Assembly (NCBI GenBank): GCA_934501115.1
Contig: CAKSTO010000071.1
Coordinates: 1 to 5,733, forward strand
Length of the DNA stretch: 5,733 bases
Direction: 5' to 3'
From: an uncultured Faecalibacterium sp.
GTDB taxonomy: Bacteria > Bacillota > Clostridia > Oscillospirales > Ruminococcaceae
Positions 1 through 5,664 of this stretch are shown piece after piece (position 1 is the first letter of the stretch; each line of letters begins with the position of its first letter). The notes beneath the pieces were generated by a model. That model was not told where the DNA came from. It saw nothing but the letters and a program-made list of their open reading frames with translations, and searched no databases. The translations under genes were made by a program, and so were the position numbers.

Positions 1-105
1 CAGTTCGGCGGCATCACCGGCGACCTTGCCGGGTGGTTTTTGCAAAAGGCCGAGCTCTGGATGCTGGCGGCGCTGTGCGCCTGCCAGTGGGGAGGACTGC
101 TATGA
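1..105 (+). CDS. cobS: Adenosylcobinamide-GDP ribazoletransferase (cobalamin synthase), C-terminal end only
   Basis: Frame 1 is open from the window edge and gives 34 residues before TGA at 103-105. The peptide begins QFGGITGDLAGWFLQ, the conserved C-terminal CobS block (FGG-x-TGD-x-xG), followed by a hydrophobic tail (WMLAALCACQWGGLL) fitting the last membrane helix of this polytopic inner-membrane enzyme. CobS joins adenosylcobinamide-GDP to alpha-ribazole or its 5'-phosphate, releasing GMP and giving adenosylcobalamin (phosphate). The start and most of the ~250-residue protein lie upstream of the window. Its stop overlaps the start of the cobU-like gene by ATGA at 102-105. The neighbouring cob/cbi genes strongly support the call; only the short length limits confidence. 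Confidence 0.9.
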   Translation, partial: QFGGITGDLAGWFLQKAELWMLAALCACQWGGLL

Positions 106-431
106 TCTTTATCACCGGGCCGCTCTACAGCGGCAAGCGCACCTTTGCGCAAACGCTTCCCGGCAAGGCGCTGGCCGATGTGCAGCAGCTGGCGGCAGAT
201 GCCGCCGACCGCGAGGCACTGGAACGGCTGGCAGACCGCCTTGCTTCTGAATACGAGATCCTCATCGCCACCGAGGTAGGCGGCGGTGTTGTGCCGATGG
301 ACGCCAGACAGCGTGCCAGCCGCGAGGCGGCGGGCAGGCTTGCCTGCCTGCTGGCCGCACGGGCAGAGTGCGTTGTGCAGATGTTCTGCGGCATCCCAAC
401 GGTTTTGAAAGGAGAATTACCTCAATGCTGA
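102..431 (+). CDS. cobU: Short CobU-like protein (adenosylcobinamide kinase / adenosylcobinamide-phosphate guanylyltransferase family), probably reduced
   Basis: Encodes 109 residues against about 180 in classical CobU. The start is the ATG overlapping the cobS stop, with GGAGG at 91-95 six bases upstream; an in-frame GTG at 33 would run deep into cobS and is not preferred. Residues 1-15 (MIFITGPLYSGKRTF) align with the CobU nucleotide-binding loop, but the usual Ser/Thr right after GK is Arg, with Thr following. Residues ~57-104 (ATEVGGGVVPMDARQR...AGRLACLLA...CGIPTVLKG) match the conserved CobU C-terminal half (NEVG-x-GIVP...AGR-N-x-LA...GIP). The middle of the family fold is missing, including the region of the histidine that carries GMP in Salmonella CobU (His46); the protein has no histidine anywhere. 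CobU normally phosphorylates adenosylcobinamide and transfers GMP to the phosphate. Whether this form does either reaction is unknown. It could instead be a partner subunit, a regulator or a clade-specific minimal enzyme. The frame is intact and the overlaps are preserved, so it does not look like a decaying pseudogene. Confidence 0.75.
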   Translation: MIFITGPLYSGKRTFAQTLPGKALADVQQLAADAADREALERLADRLASEYEILIATEVGGGVVPMDARQRASREAAGRLACLLAARAECVVQMFCGIPTVLKGELPQC

Positions 432-1024
432 TCTATCTTCTGCGTCATGGCCAGACCGAATATAACGCCCAGAAGCGTTATCAGGGCCAGCGCGACATCC
501 CGCTCTCCCCCGAAGGCGCTGCCCAGCTGCGCCGGGCAGATTTTGACCCCGATGTGGTCTACGTTTCCACCCTGCAGCGCACCAGCCAGACGGCGCGCAT
601 CCTGTTCCCGGAGGCAAAGCTCGTGCCGGTGGACGGCCTGAAAGAGATGTGCTTTGGCAGCTTTGAGGGCCGCAATTTCATCGAGATGGAAAAGGACCCC
701 GAGTATCAGGCATGGGTGAAGGCCAACTGCGAAAGCCCCTGCCCGGACGGAGAGCGCAAGACGGATTTTTCAGACCGCATCTGCCGCACCGTGGCAGAAC
801 TGATCGATAAAGCCCTTGCCGCAGGCGAAGAGCGGCTGGTCATTCTGGCTCACGGCGGCACCCAGATGGCTGCCATGGAGCGGTTTGCCGTCCCCCGCAG
901 GGACTACTACGCATGGTGCGGGCCCAACGCGGGCGGCTTTGTGCTGGATGCAAAGGACTGGACAGAAAAGCATCTGCTGTATCTCGTAAAGACCGTCCAG
1001 TACACAAAGGAGAGCAGAGCATGA
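425..1024 (+). CDS. cobC: Histidine phosphatase family protein, probable alpha-ribazole phosphatase
   Basis: A 199-residue soluble enzyme of the phosphoglycerate-mutase-like histidine phosphatase superfamily. The phosphate-accepting motif LRHGQTEYN lies at residues 6-14 with catalytic His8. Other pocket residues are Arg7, Arg52 in STLQRTSQTA, the probable acid Glu74 in LKEMCFGSFEG, and His143 in LAHGGT. CobC removes the 5'-phosphate from alpha-ribazole phosphate or adenosylcobalamin phosphate, the last step of nucleotide-loop assembly. The superfamily is broad, so the substrate is inferred from position between the cobU-like gene and cbiB. The ATG at 425 has AAAGGAG at 408-414 and puts the RHG motif at the expected distance from the N-terminus; an in-frame GTG at 368 is rejected. 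It overlaps the previous gene by 7 bases and the next by ATGA. Confidence 0.9.
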   Translation: MLIYLLRHGQTEYNAQKRYQGQRDIPLSPEGAAQLRRADFDPDVVYVSTLQRTSQTARILFPEAKLVPVDGLKEMCFGSFEGRNFIEMEKDPEYQAWVKANCESPCPDGERKTDFSDRICRTVAELIDKALAAGEERLVILAHGGTQMAAMERFAVPRRDYYAWCGPNAGGFVLDAKDWTEKHLLYLVKTVQYTKESRA

Positions 1025-1974
1025 TCCTTCAGGCAGTTGTCGGCGGCTTTGTGCTGGATGCGCTCTTCGGCGACCCGGCATGGCTGCCGCACCCGGTGGT
1101 GCTCATGGGCAGATGCATCTCCCGGCTGGAAAAGTTCCTGCGCGCCCGCCTGCCCGGCACCCCGCAGGGAGAGCTGCTTGGCGGTGCCGTGACGGCGTTC
1201 TGCCTGCCGGTGGGCACTTTTCTGGTCACGAGCCTTGTGTGTCTGGCAGCGGCAAAGCTCAGCCCGTGGCTGGGTCTTGCTGTGCAGATGTTCTGGTGCG
1301 GACAGGCACTTGCCGCTAAAGGGCTTGCGCAGGAGAGCACCAATGTATATGCCCAGCTGAAAAAAAACGACCTGCCCGCTGCCCGCAAAGCCGTGAGCCG
1401 CATCGTGGGGCGCGATACTGACGCGCTCACCGCCGAGGGCGTGACCAAGGCTGCGGTGGAAACGGTGGCCGAAAATGCCAGCGACGGCGTCATTGCCCCG
1501 CTGCTGTATATGCTCATCGGCGGGGCACCGCTGGCGCTGACCTACAAAGCCATCAATACCATGGACAGCATGCTGGGCTACAAGAACGAGAAGTACCTTT
1601 ATTTTGGCCGCGCAGCCGCGAAGCTGGACGATGTGGCCAACTACATCCCCAGCCGCCTTGCCGCCCTTTTGTGGGTGGCGGCTGCGGCCTTTACCGGAAA
1701 CGATGCCAAAGGTGCGTGGTGCATCTGGCGTCGGGACCGGCACTGCCACGCCAGCCCCAACAGCGCCCAGACCGAAAGCGCCTGTGCCGGTGCACTGGGC
1801 GTACAGCTGGCCGGCCCGGCTTACTATTTTGGCGAATATTACCCAAAGCCCACCATCGGCGACGCCCTGCGCCCCATTGAGCCGCAGGACATCCTGCGCG
1901 CCAACCGCATGATGTATGTGGCAAGCGGCTTTGCGCTGGCATGGGGTGCAGCAATACGGGGGTTCCTTGCATGA
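1021..1974 (+). CDS. cbiB: Adenosylcobinamide-phosphate synthase
   Basis: A 317-residue membrane protein, the usual length for CbiB/CobD-type synthases (~320). Family blocks appear in order: DALFGDPAWLPHPVVLMG (13-30), ETVAENASDGVIAPLLY (147-163), KAINTMDSMLGYKNEKY (176-192) with FGRAAAKLDDVANYIPSR (195-212), SPNSAQTESACAGALG (245-260), and KPTIGDALRPIEPQDI (276-291). Hydrophobic stretches near 52-79, 81-98, 156-176, 213-224 and 297-315 fit membrane helices. CbiB couples adenosylcobyric acid to (R)-1-amino-2-propanol O-2-phosphate, the product of the neighbouring CobD, to give adenosylcobinamide phosphate. The start ATG overlaps the cobC stop (ATGA) and has AAAGGAG at 1006-1012. All recognised motifs are intact. 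Confidence 0.97.
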   Translation: MILQAVVGGFVLDALFGDPAWLPHPVVLMGRCISRLEKFLRARLPGTPQGELLGGAVTAFCLPVGTFLVTSLVCLAAAKLSPWLGLAVQMFWCGQALAAKGLAQESTNVYAQLKKNDLPAARKAVSRIVGRDTDALTAEGVTKAAVETVAENASDGVIAPLLYMLIGGAPLALTYKAINTMDSMLGYKNEKYLYFGRAAAKLDDVANYIPSRLAALLWVAAAAFTGNDAKGAWCIWRRDRHCHASPNSAQTESACAGALGVQLAGPAYYFGEYYPKPTIGDALRPIEPQDILRANRMMYVASGFALAWGAAIRGFLA

Positions 1975-3038
1975 AACAATTGACCCATGGCGGCGACTGG
2001 GCGGGCTACCGCGCCGAGTTTGGCCGCGACCCGCTGGATTTTTCGGCCAATGTCAGCCCGCTGGGTCTGCCCGGGGGCGTAGCAAAGGCCATTACGGCAT
2101 CCCTTGCCACGGCCGACCGCTACCCCGACCCGCTGTGCCGGGCTCTGCGGGCAAAGCTGGCTGCGGCTGAGGGGGTGCCAGCTGAATGGCTGCTCTGCGG
2201 CAACGGCGCAGCAGACCTCATCTTCCGGCTGGTGCTGGCCGAAAAGCCCCGCACTGCTCTTGTGACAGCCCCCACCTTTGCCGAGTACGCCACGGCGCTG
2301 GAAGCCGCAGGATGCACGGTAGAGCGGCATTTTTTGCAGGAGAAAAACGATTTTGCGGTGACGGACGCCATCCTCGATGCAGTGCACCCGGGCATCGATC
2401 TGGTGTTCCTCTGTCAGCCCAACAACCCCACCGGCCAGCTGGCAGAGCCTGCCCTTGTGGAGGCTCTACTGCACAGGTGCGAGGCTGTGGGCGCGGTGCT
2501 GGCCGTGGACGAATGTTTTCTGGATTTTCTGCCCGAAGGGCAGAGCCTTTCCGCAAAGCGGCTGCTGAGCACCAGCAGTCATCTTGTTGTCCTGAAAGCC
2601 TTCACCAAGCTCTACGGCATGGCGGGCGTCCGGCTGGGCTATTGCCTGTGTGCGGACGAAGGCCGTCTTGCCCGGATGCAGGCAGCAGGCCAGCCGTGGG
2701 CAGTGTCCAGCCTTGCACAGACCGCAGGCATCGCCGCACTGGACGAGACGGAATATGTGGCGCAGGTGCGTGCATTGATTGAAGCACAGCGACCCGTGCT
2801 GGCAACCGGCCTGCGGGCGCTGGGTCTGCGGGTGATCGAGGGACGGGCAAACTATCTGCTGTTTCAGGCTCCCGAAGCATTGGGGAATGCACTGCGGCAG
2901 AAAGGTGCAGTACTGCGCGGCTGCGGCAACTATCCGGGGCTGGACGCCGGATGGTATCGCACCGCCGTGCGCACCGAGACCGAAAACCGGCAGCTGCTTG
3001 CGCTGCTGGCCGAGACCCTGCCGGAGGTGACGCAATGA
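1971..3038 (+). CDS. cobD: L-threonine-O-3-phosphate decarboxylase (PLP enzyme)
   Basis: A 355-residue fold-type I PLP enzyme close to histidinol-phosphate aminotransferases. The N-terminus HGGDWAGYRAEFG...LDFSANVSPLGLP (6-34) is characteristic of the CobD/threonine-phosphate decarboxylase branch. PLP-site features are CQPNNPTG (148-155), VDECFLDF (179-186) with Asp180 expected to hold the pyridine nitrogen, Lys213 in KAFTKLYG as the Schiff-base lysine, and Arg221 in GVRLGY. Arg334 in YRTAVRTETEN fits the substrate carboxylate/phosphate arginine. The product, (R)-1-amino-2-propanol O-2-phosphate, is used by CbiB from the gene just upstream. The ATG at 1971 overlaps the cbiB stop (ATGA). The Shine-Dalgarno is weak (GGGGG at 1958-1962), so initiation may depend on coupling to cbiB. 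An in-frame ATG at 1941 would extend into cbiB and spoil the HGG-proximal N-terminus. A histidinol-phosphate aminotransferase role is less likely given the neighbours. Confidence 0.92.
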   Translation: MKQLTHGGDWAGYRAEFGRDPLDFSANVSPLGLPGGVAKAITASLATADRYPDPLCRALRAKLAAAEGVPAEWLLCGNGAADLIFRLVLAEKPRTALVTAPTFAEYATALEAAGCTVERHFLQEKNDFAVTDAILDAVHPGIDLVFLCQPNNPTGQLAEPALVEALLHRCEAVGAVLAVDECFLDFLPEGQSLSAKRLLSTSSHLVVLKAFTKLYGMAGVRLGYCLCADEGRLARMQAAGQPWAVSSLAQTAGIAALDETEYVAQVRALIEAQRPVLATGLRALGLRVIEGRANYLLFQAPEALGNALRQKGAVLRGCGNYPGLDAGWYRTAVRTETENRQLLALLAETLPEVTQ

Positions 3039-4537
3039 GCAAAGCAAAATGCATTATGGTGCAGGGCACCATGAGCGGTGCAGGCAAAAGCCTGCTGTGT
3101 GCGGCGCTGTGCCGCATTTTTGCACAGGACGGCTATCGGGTCGCCCCTTTCAAAAGTCAGAACATGGCTCTGAACAGCTTTGTCACCCGGGACGGTGCCG
3201 AGATGGGTCGGGCGCAGGTAGTGCAGGCGCAGGCGGCGGGCGCAGAACCGGATGTGCGCATGAATCCCATCCTGCTCAAACCCAGCAGTGACGTGGGCAG
3301 TCAGGTCATCGTGAATGGCAGAGCCAGAGGTCAGATGTCCGCTTCCGATTATTTCAAAATGAAGCGCAGCCTCATCCCGGATATTCTGGAAGCCTACAAC
3401 AGCCTTGCCGCCGAGAACGACATCATCGTCATCGAAGGCGCAGGCAGCCCCGCCGAGATCAATCTGAAGGCAGATGACATCGTCAACATGGGTCTTGCAA
3501 AGCTGGTGGATGCGCCGGTGCTGCTGGCAGGCGATATCGACCGGGGCGGCGTGTTTGCACAGCTGTACGGCACCGTAGAGCTGCTGGAAGCGGATGAGCG
3601 CGCCCGCATCAAGGGGCTCATCATCAACAAGTTCCGGGGCGATGTGGAGATCCTGCGGCCCGGCCTTGCTATGCTGGAAGAAAAAACGCAGCTGCCCGTA
3701 GTGGGCGTAGTGCCGTATCTGCGGGTGGAGATCGAGGACGAGGATTCTCTCTCGGATCGTCTGGGCACAAGGCCTGCCGTCAAGCCTCTGGATCTCGCCA
3801 TCCTCCGTCTGCCGCATGTGTCCAATTTTACCGACTTCATCCCGCTGGAGCAGCACCCGCTGCTGGGTGTGCGTTATGTGCAGAACACCCGTCAGCTGGG
3901 TGCACCCGACCTTGTCATCCTGCCCGGCACCAAAAACACCATGGATGATCTGCGCTGGCTGCGGCAGAGCGGGCTGGAAGCGGCCGTACTCAAGCTGGCG
4001 GCAGCCGGCACGCCGGTGCTGGGCGTATGCGGCGGCTATCAGATGCTGGGTGAGACTCTCTCTGACCCGCATGGCGAGGAAAGCGGCACGCCCTGCACTC
4101 TGCAAGGGCTGGGGCTGCTGCCCATCTCTACGGTGTTTACTCCTGAAAAGCACCTGACTCAGACCAAAGCCGTGGCCTCTGCCGGGTCTTTTGCCGGTGC
4201 AAAGCTCACCGGTTATGAGATCCATGCCGGACGCACTGAGGTGCGCGGCAAAGCGTTCTGCACCCTTGCAGACGGCACGCCGGAGGGCTGTGTGCAGGGC
4301 AACGTGTTCGGCACCTACCTGCACGGTCTGTTTGATACCGGCGAACTGACCGAAAAGCTCACTGTATTTTTGTGCCGGGCAAAAGGCATCGACCCGGCCG
4401 GGGCCAGCCTCATCCCCATGGAACAGTACCGTCAACAACAGTTTGACCTGCTGGCCGACGGGGTGCGGGCGGCTTTGGACATGGATGCCGTCTACGCCGC
4501 AATGGGACTTGCCGCGGCGAAAGGAGAATGCCTATGA
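3035..4537 (+). CDS. cbiP: Cobyric acid synthase (glutamine-hydrolysing)
   Basis: A 500-residue cytoplasmic amidotransferase (CbiP/CobQ), normal length. The N-terminal dethiobiotin-synthetase-like ATP domain shows QGTMSGAGKS (10-19, P-loop Lys18), FKSQNMALNS (39-48), MNPILLKP (76-83), VIEGAGSPAEINL (132-144) and DIDRGGVFA (167-175). The C-terminal class I glutaminase-like domain shows LPGTKNTMDDL (296-306), the nucleophile Cys332 in GVCGGYQMLG (330-339), GYEIHAGRT (393-401) and the catalytic His430 in TYLHGLFD (427-434). It amidates the b, d, e and g side chains of adenosylcobyrinic acid a,c-diamide using glutamine and ATP, giving the adenosylcobyric acid that CbiB uses. The start overlaps the cobD stop (ATGA) with GGAGG at 3023-3027. 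Confidence 0.97.
   Translation: MSKAKCIMVQGTMSGAGKSLLCAALCRIFAQDGYRVAPFKSQNMALNSFVTRDGAEMGRAQVVQAQAAGAEPDVRMNPILLKPSSDVGSQVIVNGRARGQMSASDYFKMKRSLIPDILEAYNSLAAENDIIVIEGAGSPAEINLKADDIVNMGLAKLVDAPVLLAGDIDRGGVFAQLYGTVELLEADERARIKGLIINKFRGDVEILRPGLAMLEEKTQLPVVGVVPYLRVEIEDEDSLSDRLGTRPAVKPLDLAILRLPHVSNFTDFIPLEQHPLLGVRYVQNTRQLGAPDLVILPGTKNTMDDLRWLRQSGLEAAVLKLAAAGTPVLGVCGGYQMLGETLSDPHGEESGTPCTLQGLGLLPISTVFTPEKHLTQTKAVASAGSFAGAKLTGYEIHAGRTEVRGKAFCTLADGTPEGCVQGNVFGTYLHGLFDTGELTEKLTVFLCRAKGIDPAGASLIPMEQYRQQQFDLLADGVRAALDMDAVYAAMGLAAAKGECL
4520..4526 (+). promoter_or_regulatory. Ribosome binding site of cbiC, deciding its start
   Basis: AAAGGAG lies inside the last codons of cbiP. Spacing is 7 bases to the ATG at 4534 and 1 base to the ATG at 4528, so the downstream ATG is the better start. 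Confidence 0.8.
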
Positions 4538-5208
4538 CCCCGCAGCATCATCTGCCCGCCGACATTGAACGCACGAGCCTCTCCATCATTACAAGGGAGC
4601 TGGAAGATCTGGGGCTGGCGCCTCCGCCGGAGACGGCTGCAGTGGTCAAACGGGTCGTCCATACTACCGCCGACTTTGACTACGCAAAGAATCTGCGCTT
4701 CACCCCCGGCGCGGTGGGGGCTGCCGTCAAGGCGCTGCAGGCAGGTGTATCCATCGTCACCGACACCAACATGGCGCTGGCAGGCATCTCAAAGCCGGGT
4801 CTTGCAAAGCTGGGCTGCGAAGCCGTTTGCTACATGGCCGACCCCGCTGTGGCCGAGGCTGCAAAGCAGGCGGGCACCACCCGCGCCGTGGCTGCCATGC
4901 ACCGGGCTGCGCAGGAGCGCCCGGGCGCCATTCTTGCCATCGGCAATGCCCCCACTGCTCTGCTGACCATCGCAGAGCAGCTGGAAGCCGGTCTGCGGCC
5001 CGCCCTTGTCATCGGCGTTCCTGTGGGCTTTGTGAATGTGGTGGAGAGCAAGGAGATCCTTTTTGCTGCCTGTGAACGATACGGCGTGCCCGCCATCGCC
5101 GCCATGGGACGCAAGGGCGGCAGCAACGTTGCCGCCGCCATCTGCAATGCCCTGATCTATTCGGCCGCCGAGATGCTGGATCCCTCCGCCCGCGGCTGGA
5201 GAGGCTGA
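4534..5208 (+). CDS. cbiC: Cobalt-precorrin-8 methylmutase (precorrin-8X methylmutase family)
   Basis: A 224-residue protein of the CbiC/CobH family, normal length. His43 in KRVVHTTADFDY matches the catalytic histidine (also His43 in the well-studied CobH). Other conserved parts are the GVSIVTDTNMALAGI block (71-85), AILAIGNAPTAL (132-143), GVPVGFVNVVESKE (161-174) and AAMGRKGGSNVAAAICNAL (189-207). The enzyme moves the C11 methyl group to C12 of the corrin ring, giving (cobalt-)cobyrinate or hydrogenobyrinate. The cobalt-early, anaerobic substrate is inferred from the cbi-type neighbours. Two ATGs are close together; 4534 is chosen because it makes the ATGA overlap with cbiP and sits 7 bases after AAAGGAG, while 4528 is only 1 base away. 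It is the last gene of the operon, and its stop abuts the repeat region. Confidence 0.96.
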   Translation: MTPQHHLPADIERTSLSIITRELEDLGLAPPPETAAVVKRVVHTTADFDYAKNLRFTPGAVGAAVKALQAGVSIVTDTNMALAGISKPGLAKLGCEAVCYMADPAVAEAAKQAGTTRAVAAMHRAAQERPGAILAIGNAPTALLTIAEQLEAGLRPALVIGVPVGFVNVVESKEILFAACERYGVPAIAAMGRKGGSNVAAAICNALIYSAAEMLDPSARGWRG

Positions 5209-5229
5209 GCCGTCCGCGGGCGTCGCTGT

Positions 5230-5351
5230 TGCAAATCCCGCGCTCCGACCCGTAGTGGCATGTACTACTTGACATTCCTACGCATTGGGACCCGCGGACT
5301 CATCAAAGCCCCACTGGGGCCTTGATTGCGGTGCTCTGCACCGCCGTCCTA
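5230..5351 (+). repeat. Repeat unit, copy 1 (most diverged, 122 bp)
   Basis: Begins with the tRNA-end-like stretch TGCAAATCCCGCGCTCCGAC (5230-5249). It is three bases shorter than the others because the T run near 5269 is reduced. Hairpin I is 5302-5312 / 5316-5326 with loop ACT and a single A-C mismatch (5307/5321). Hairpin II is GCGGTGC 5328-5334 / GCACCGC 5338-5344 with loop TCT. Confidence 0.88.
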
Positions 5352-5477
5352 TTCAAAATCTGCTGCTCCGACCTGCAGCGGCATGCACTACTTTTTGACG
5401 TTCCTACGCATTGGGACCCGCGGACTAATCAAAGCCCCACTGGGGCTTTGATTGCGGTGCTCTGCACCGCCGTCCTG
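5352..5477 (+). repeat. Repeat unit, copy 2 (126 bp)
   Basis: Begins with TTCAAAATCTGCTGCTCCGAC (21 bases, slightly altered; written here as TTCAAAATCTG at 5352-5362 then CTGCTCCGAC). The TGCTCCGACC part matches the acceptor end of the nearby tRNA-Pro even better than the other copies do. Hairpin I is perfect over 12 bp: 5427-5438 / 5442-5453 with loop ACT. Hairpin II is 5454-5460 / 5464-5470 with loop TCT. Confidence 0.9.
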
Positions 5478-5602
5478 TTCAAATCCCGCGCTCCGACCTG
5501 CAGCGGCATGCACTACTTTTTGACGTTCCTACGCATTGGGACCCGCGGACTCATCAAAGCCCCACTGGGGCTTTGATTGCGGTGCTCTGCACCGCCGTCC
5601 TG
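5478..5602 (+). repeat. Repeat unit, copy 3 (125 bp)
   Basis: Begins with TTCAAATCCCGCGCTCCGAC (5478-5497), identical to the terminal stub at 5603-5622. Hairpin I is perfect over 11 bp: 5553-5563 / 5567-5577 with loop ACT. Hairpin II is 5579-5585 / 5589-5595 with loop TCT. Neither hairpin is followed by a T run, so they do not look like classical terminators. Confidence 0.9.
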
Positions 5603-5622
5603 TTCAAATCCCGCGCTCCGAC
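5603..5622 (+). repeat. tRNA 3'-end-like stub (partial fourth repeat copy)
   Basis: TTCAAATCCCGCGCTCCGAC reads like the T-loop, the 3' strand of the T-stem and the acceptor strand of a tRNA. It matches the 3' end of the tRNA-Pro at 5666-5686 in inverted orientation, apart from one missing base opposite 5674. No matching D-arm, anticodon arm or T-stem 5' strand precedes it, so it is not a complete tRNA gene. Confidence 0.8.
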
Positions 5623-5626
5623 AAAT

Positions 5627-5664
5627 AAAAAAGCCTGATACACGAATGTGTATCAGGCTTTTTT
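5627..5664. terminator. Bidirectional intrinsic terminator between the repeat array and tRNA-Pro
   Basis: The stem GCCTGATACAC (5633-5643) pairs perfectly with GTGTATCAGGC (5648-5658) around the loop GAAT. It is flanked by six A on the left (5627-5632) and six T on the right (5659-5664), so it can act on either strand. For the minus-strand tRNA it starts directly after the encoded CCA. For the plus strand it is the first clear intrinsic terminator after cbiC, about 420 bases downstream, so it may also end the cobalamin transcript. Confidence 0.93.

Larger units (their letters stand above)
5209..5622. repeat. Non-coding tandem repeat region downstream of the cobalamin operon
   Basis: No credible protein gene is seen between the cbiC stop and the terminator. 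The stretch holds three direct copies of a ~125 bp unit (5230-5351, 5352-5477, 5478-5602) and a 20-base fourth start (5603-5622). The 21 bases right after the cbiC stop contain GCCGTCC (5209-5215), which also ends each unit (for example 5343-5349). The array may therefore have a degenerate left end reaching the stop codon itself. Copies 2 and 3 are almost identical after their first ~20 bases, with one difference (5427 A versus 5552 C). Copy 1 is more diverged and shorter, which suggests it is older. Confidence 0.9.

Noticed and set aside
33..101. Upstream in-frame GTG start for the cobU-like gene
   Set aside because: It would overlap cobS by over 70 bases and push the P-loop inward. The ATG at 102 has a good ribosome binding site and an ATGA overlap.
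425..1024. Phosphoglycerate mutase for the cobC gene
   Set aside because: The superfamily motif alone fits, but the length (199 residues) and position between cobalamin genes favour alpha-ribazole phosphatase.
907..1749. A 280-codon minus-strand open frame opposite cobC/cbiB
   Set aside because: It overlaps two well-supported genes, has no recognisable domain and is explained by GC-rich codon bias.
2930..4438. A 502-codon open frame on the minus strand opposite cbiP
   Set aside because: It mirrors cbiP, whose domains and catalytic residues are all recognisable. High-GC codon use readily leaves the opposite strand open, and the product resembles no family I know.
5189..5220. Terminator hairpin at the cbiC stop (CCCGCGG / CCGCGGG)
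   Set aside because: The 7 bp stem has an 18-base loop and no T run, and it contains a self-complementary CCGCGG core, so the match is weak evidence.
5230..5249. Complete plus-strand tRNA genes in the repeat units
   Set aside because: Only the 3' part (T-loop to acceptor) is present; the preceding bases cannot form the T-stem, anticodon arm or D-arm.
5230..5602. CRISPR array
   Set aside because: The whole ~125 bp unit is conserved, with no short-repeat/unique-spacer pattern.
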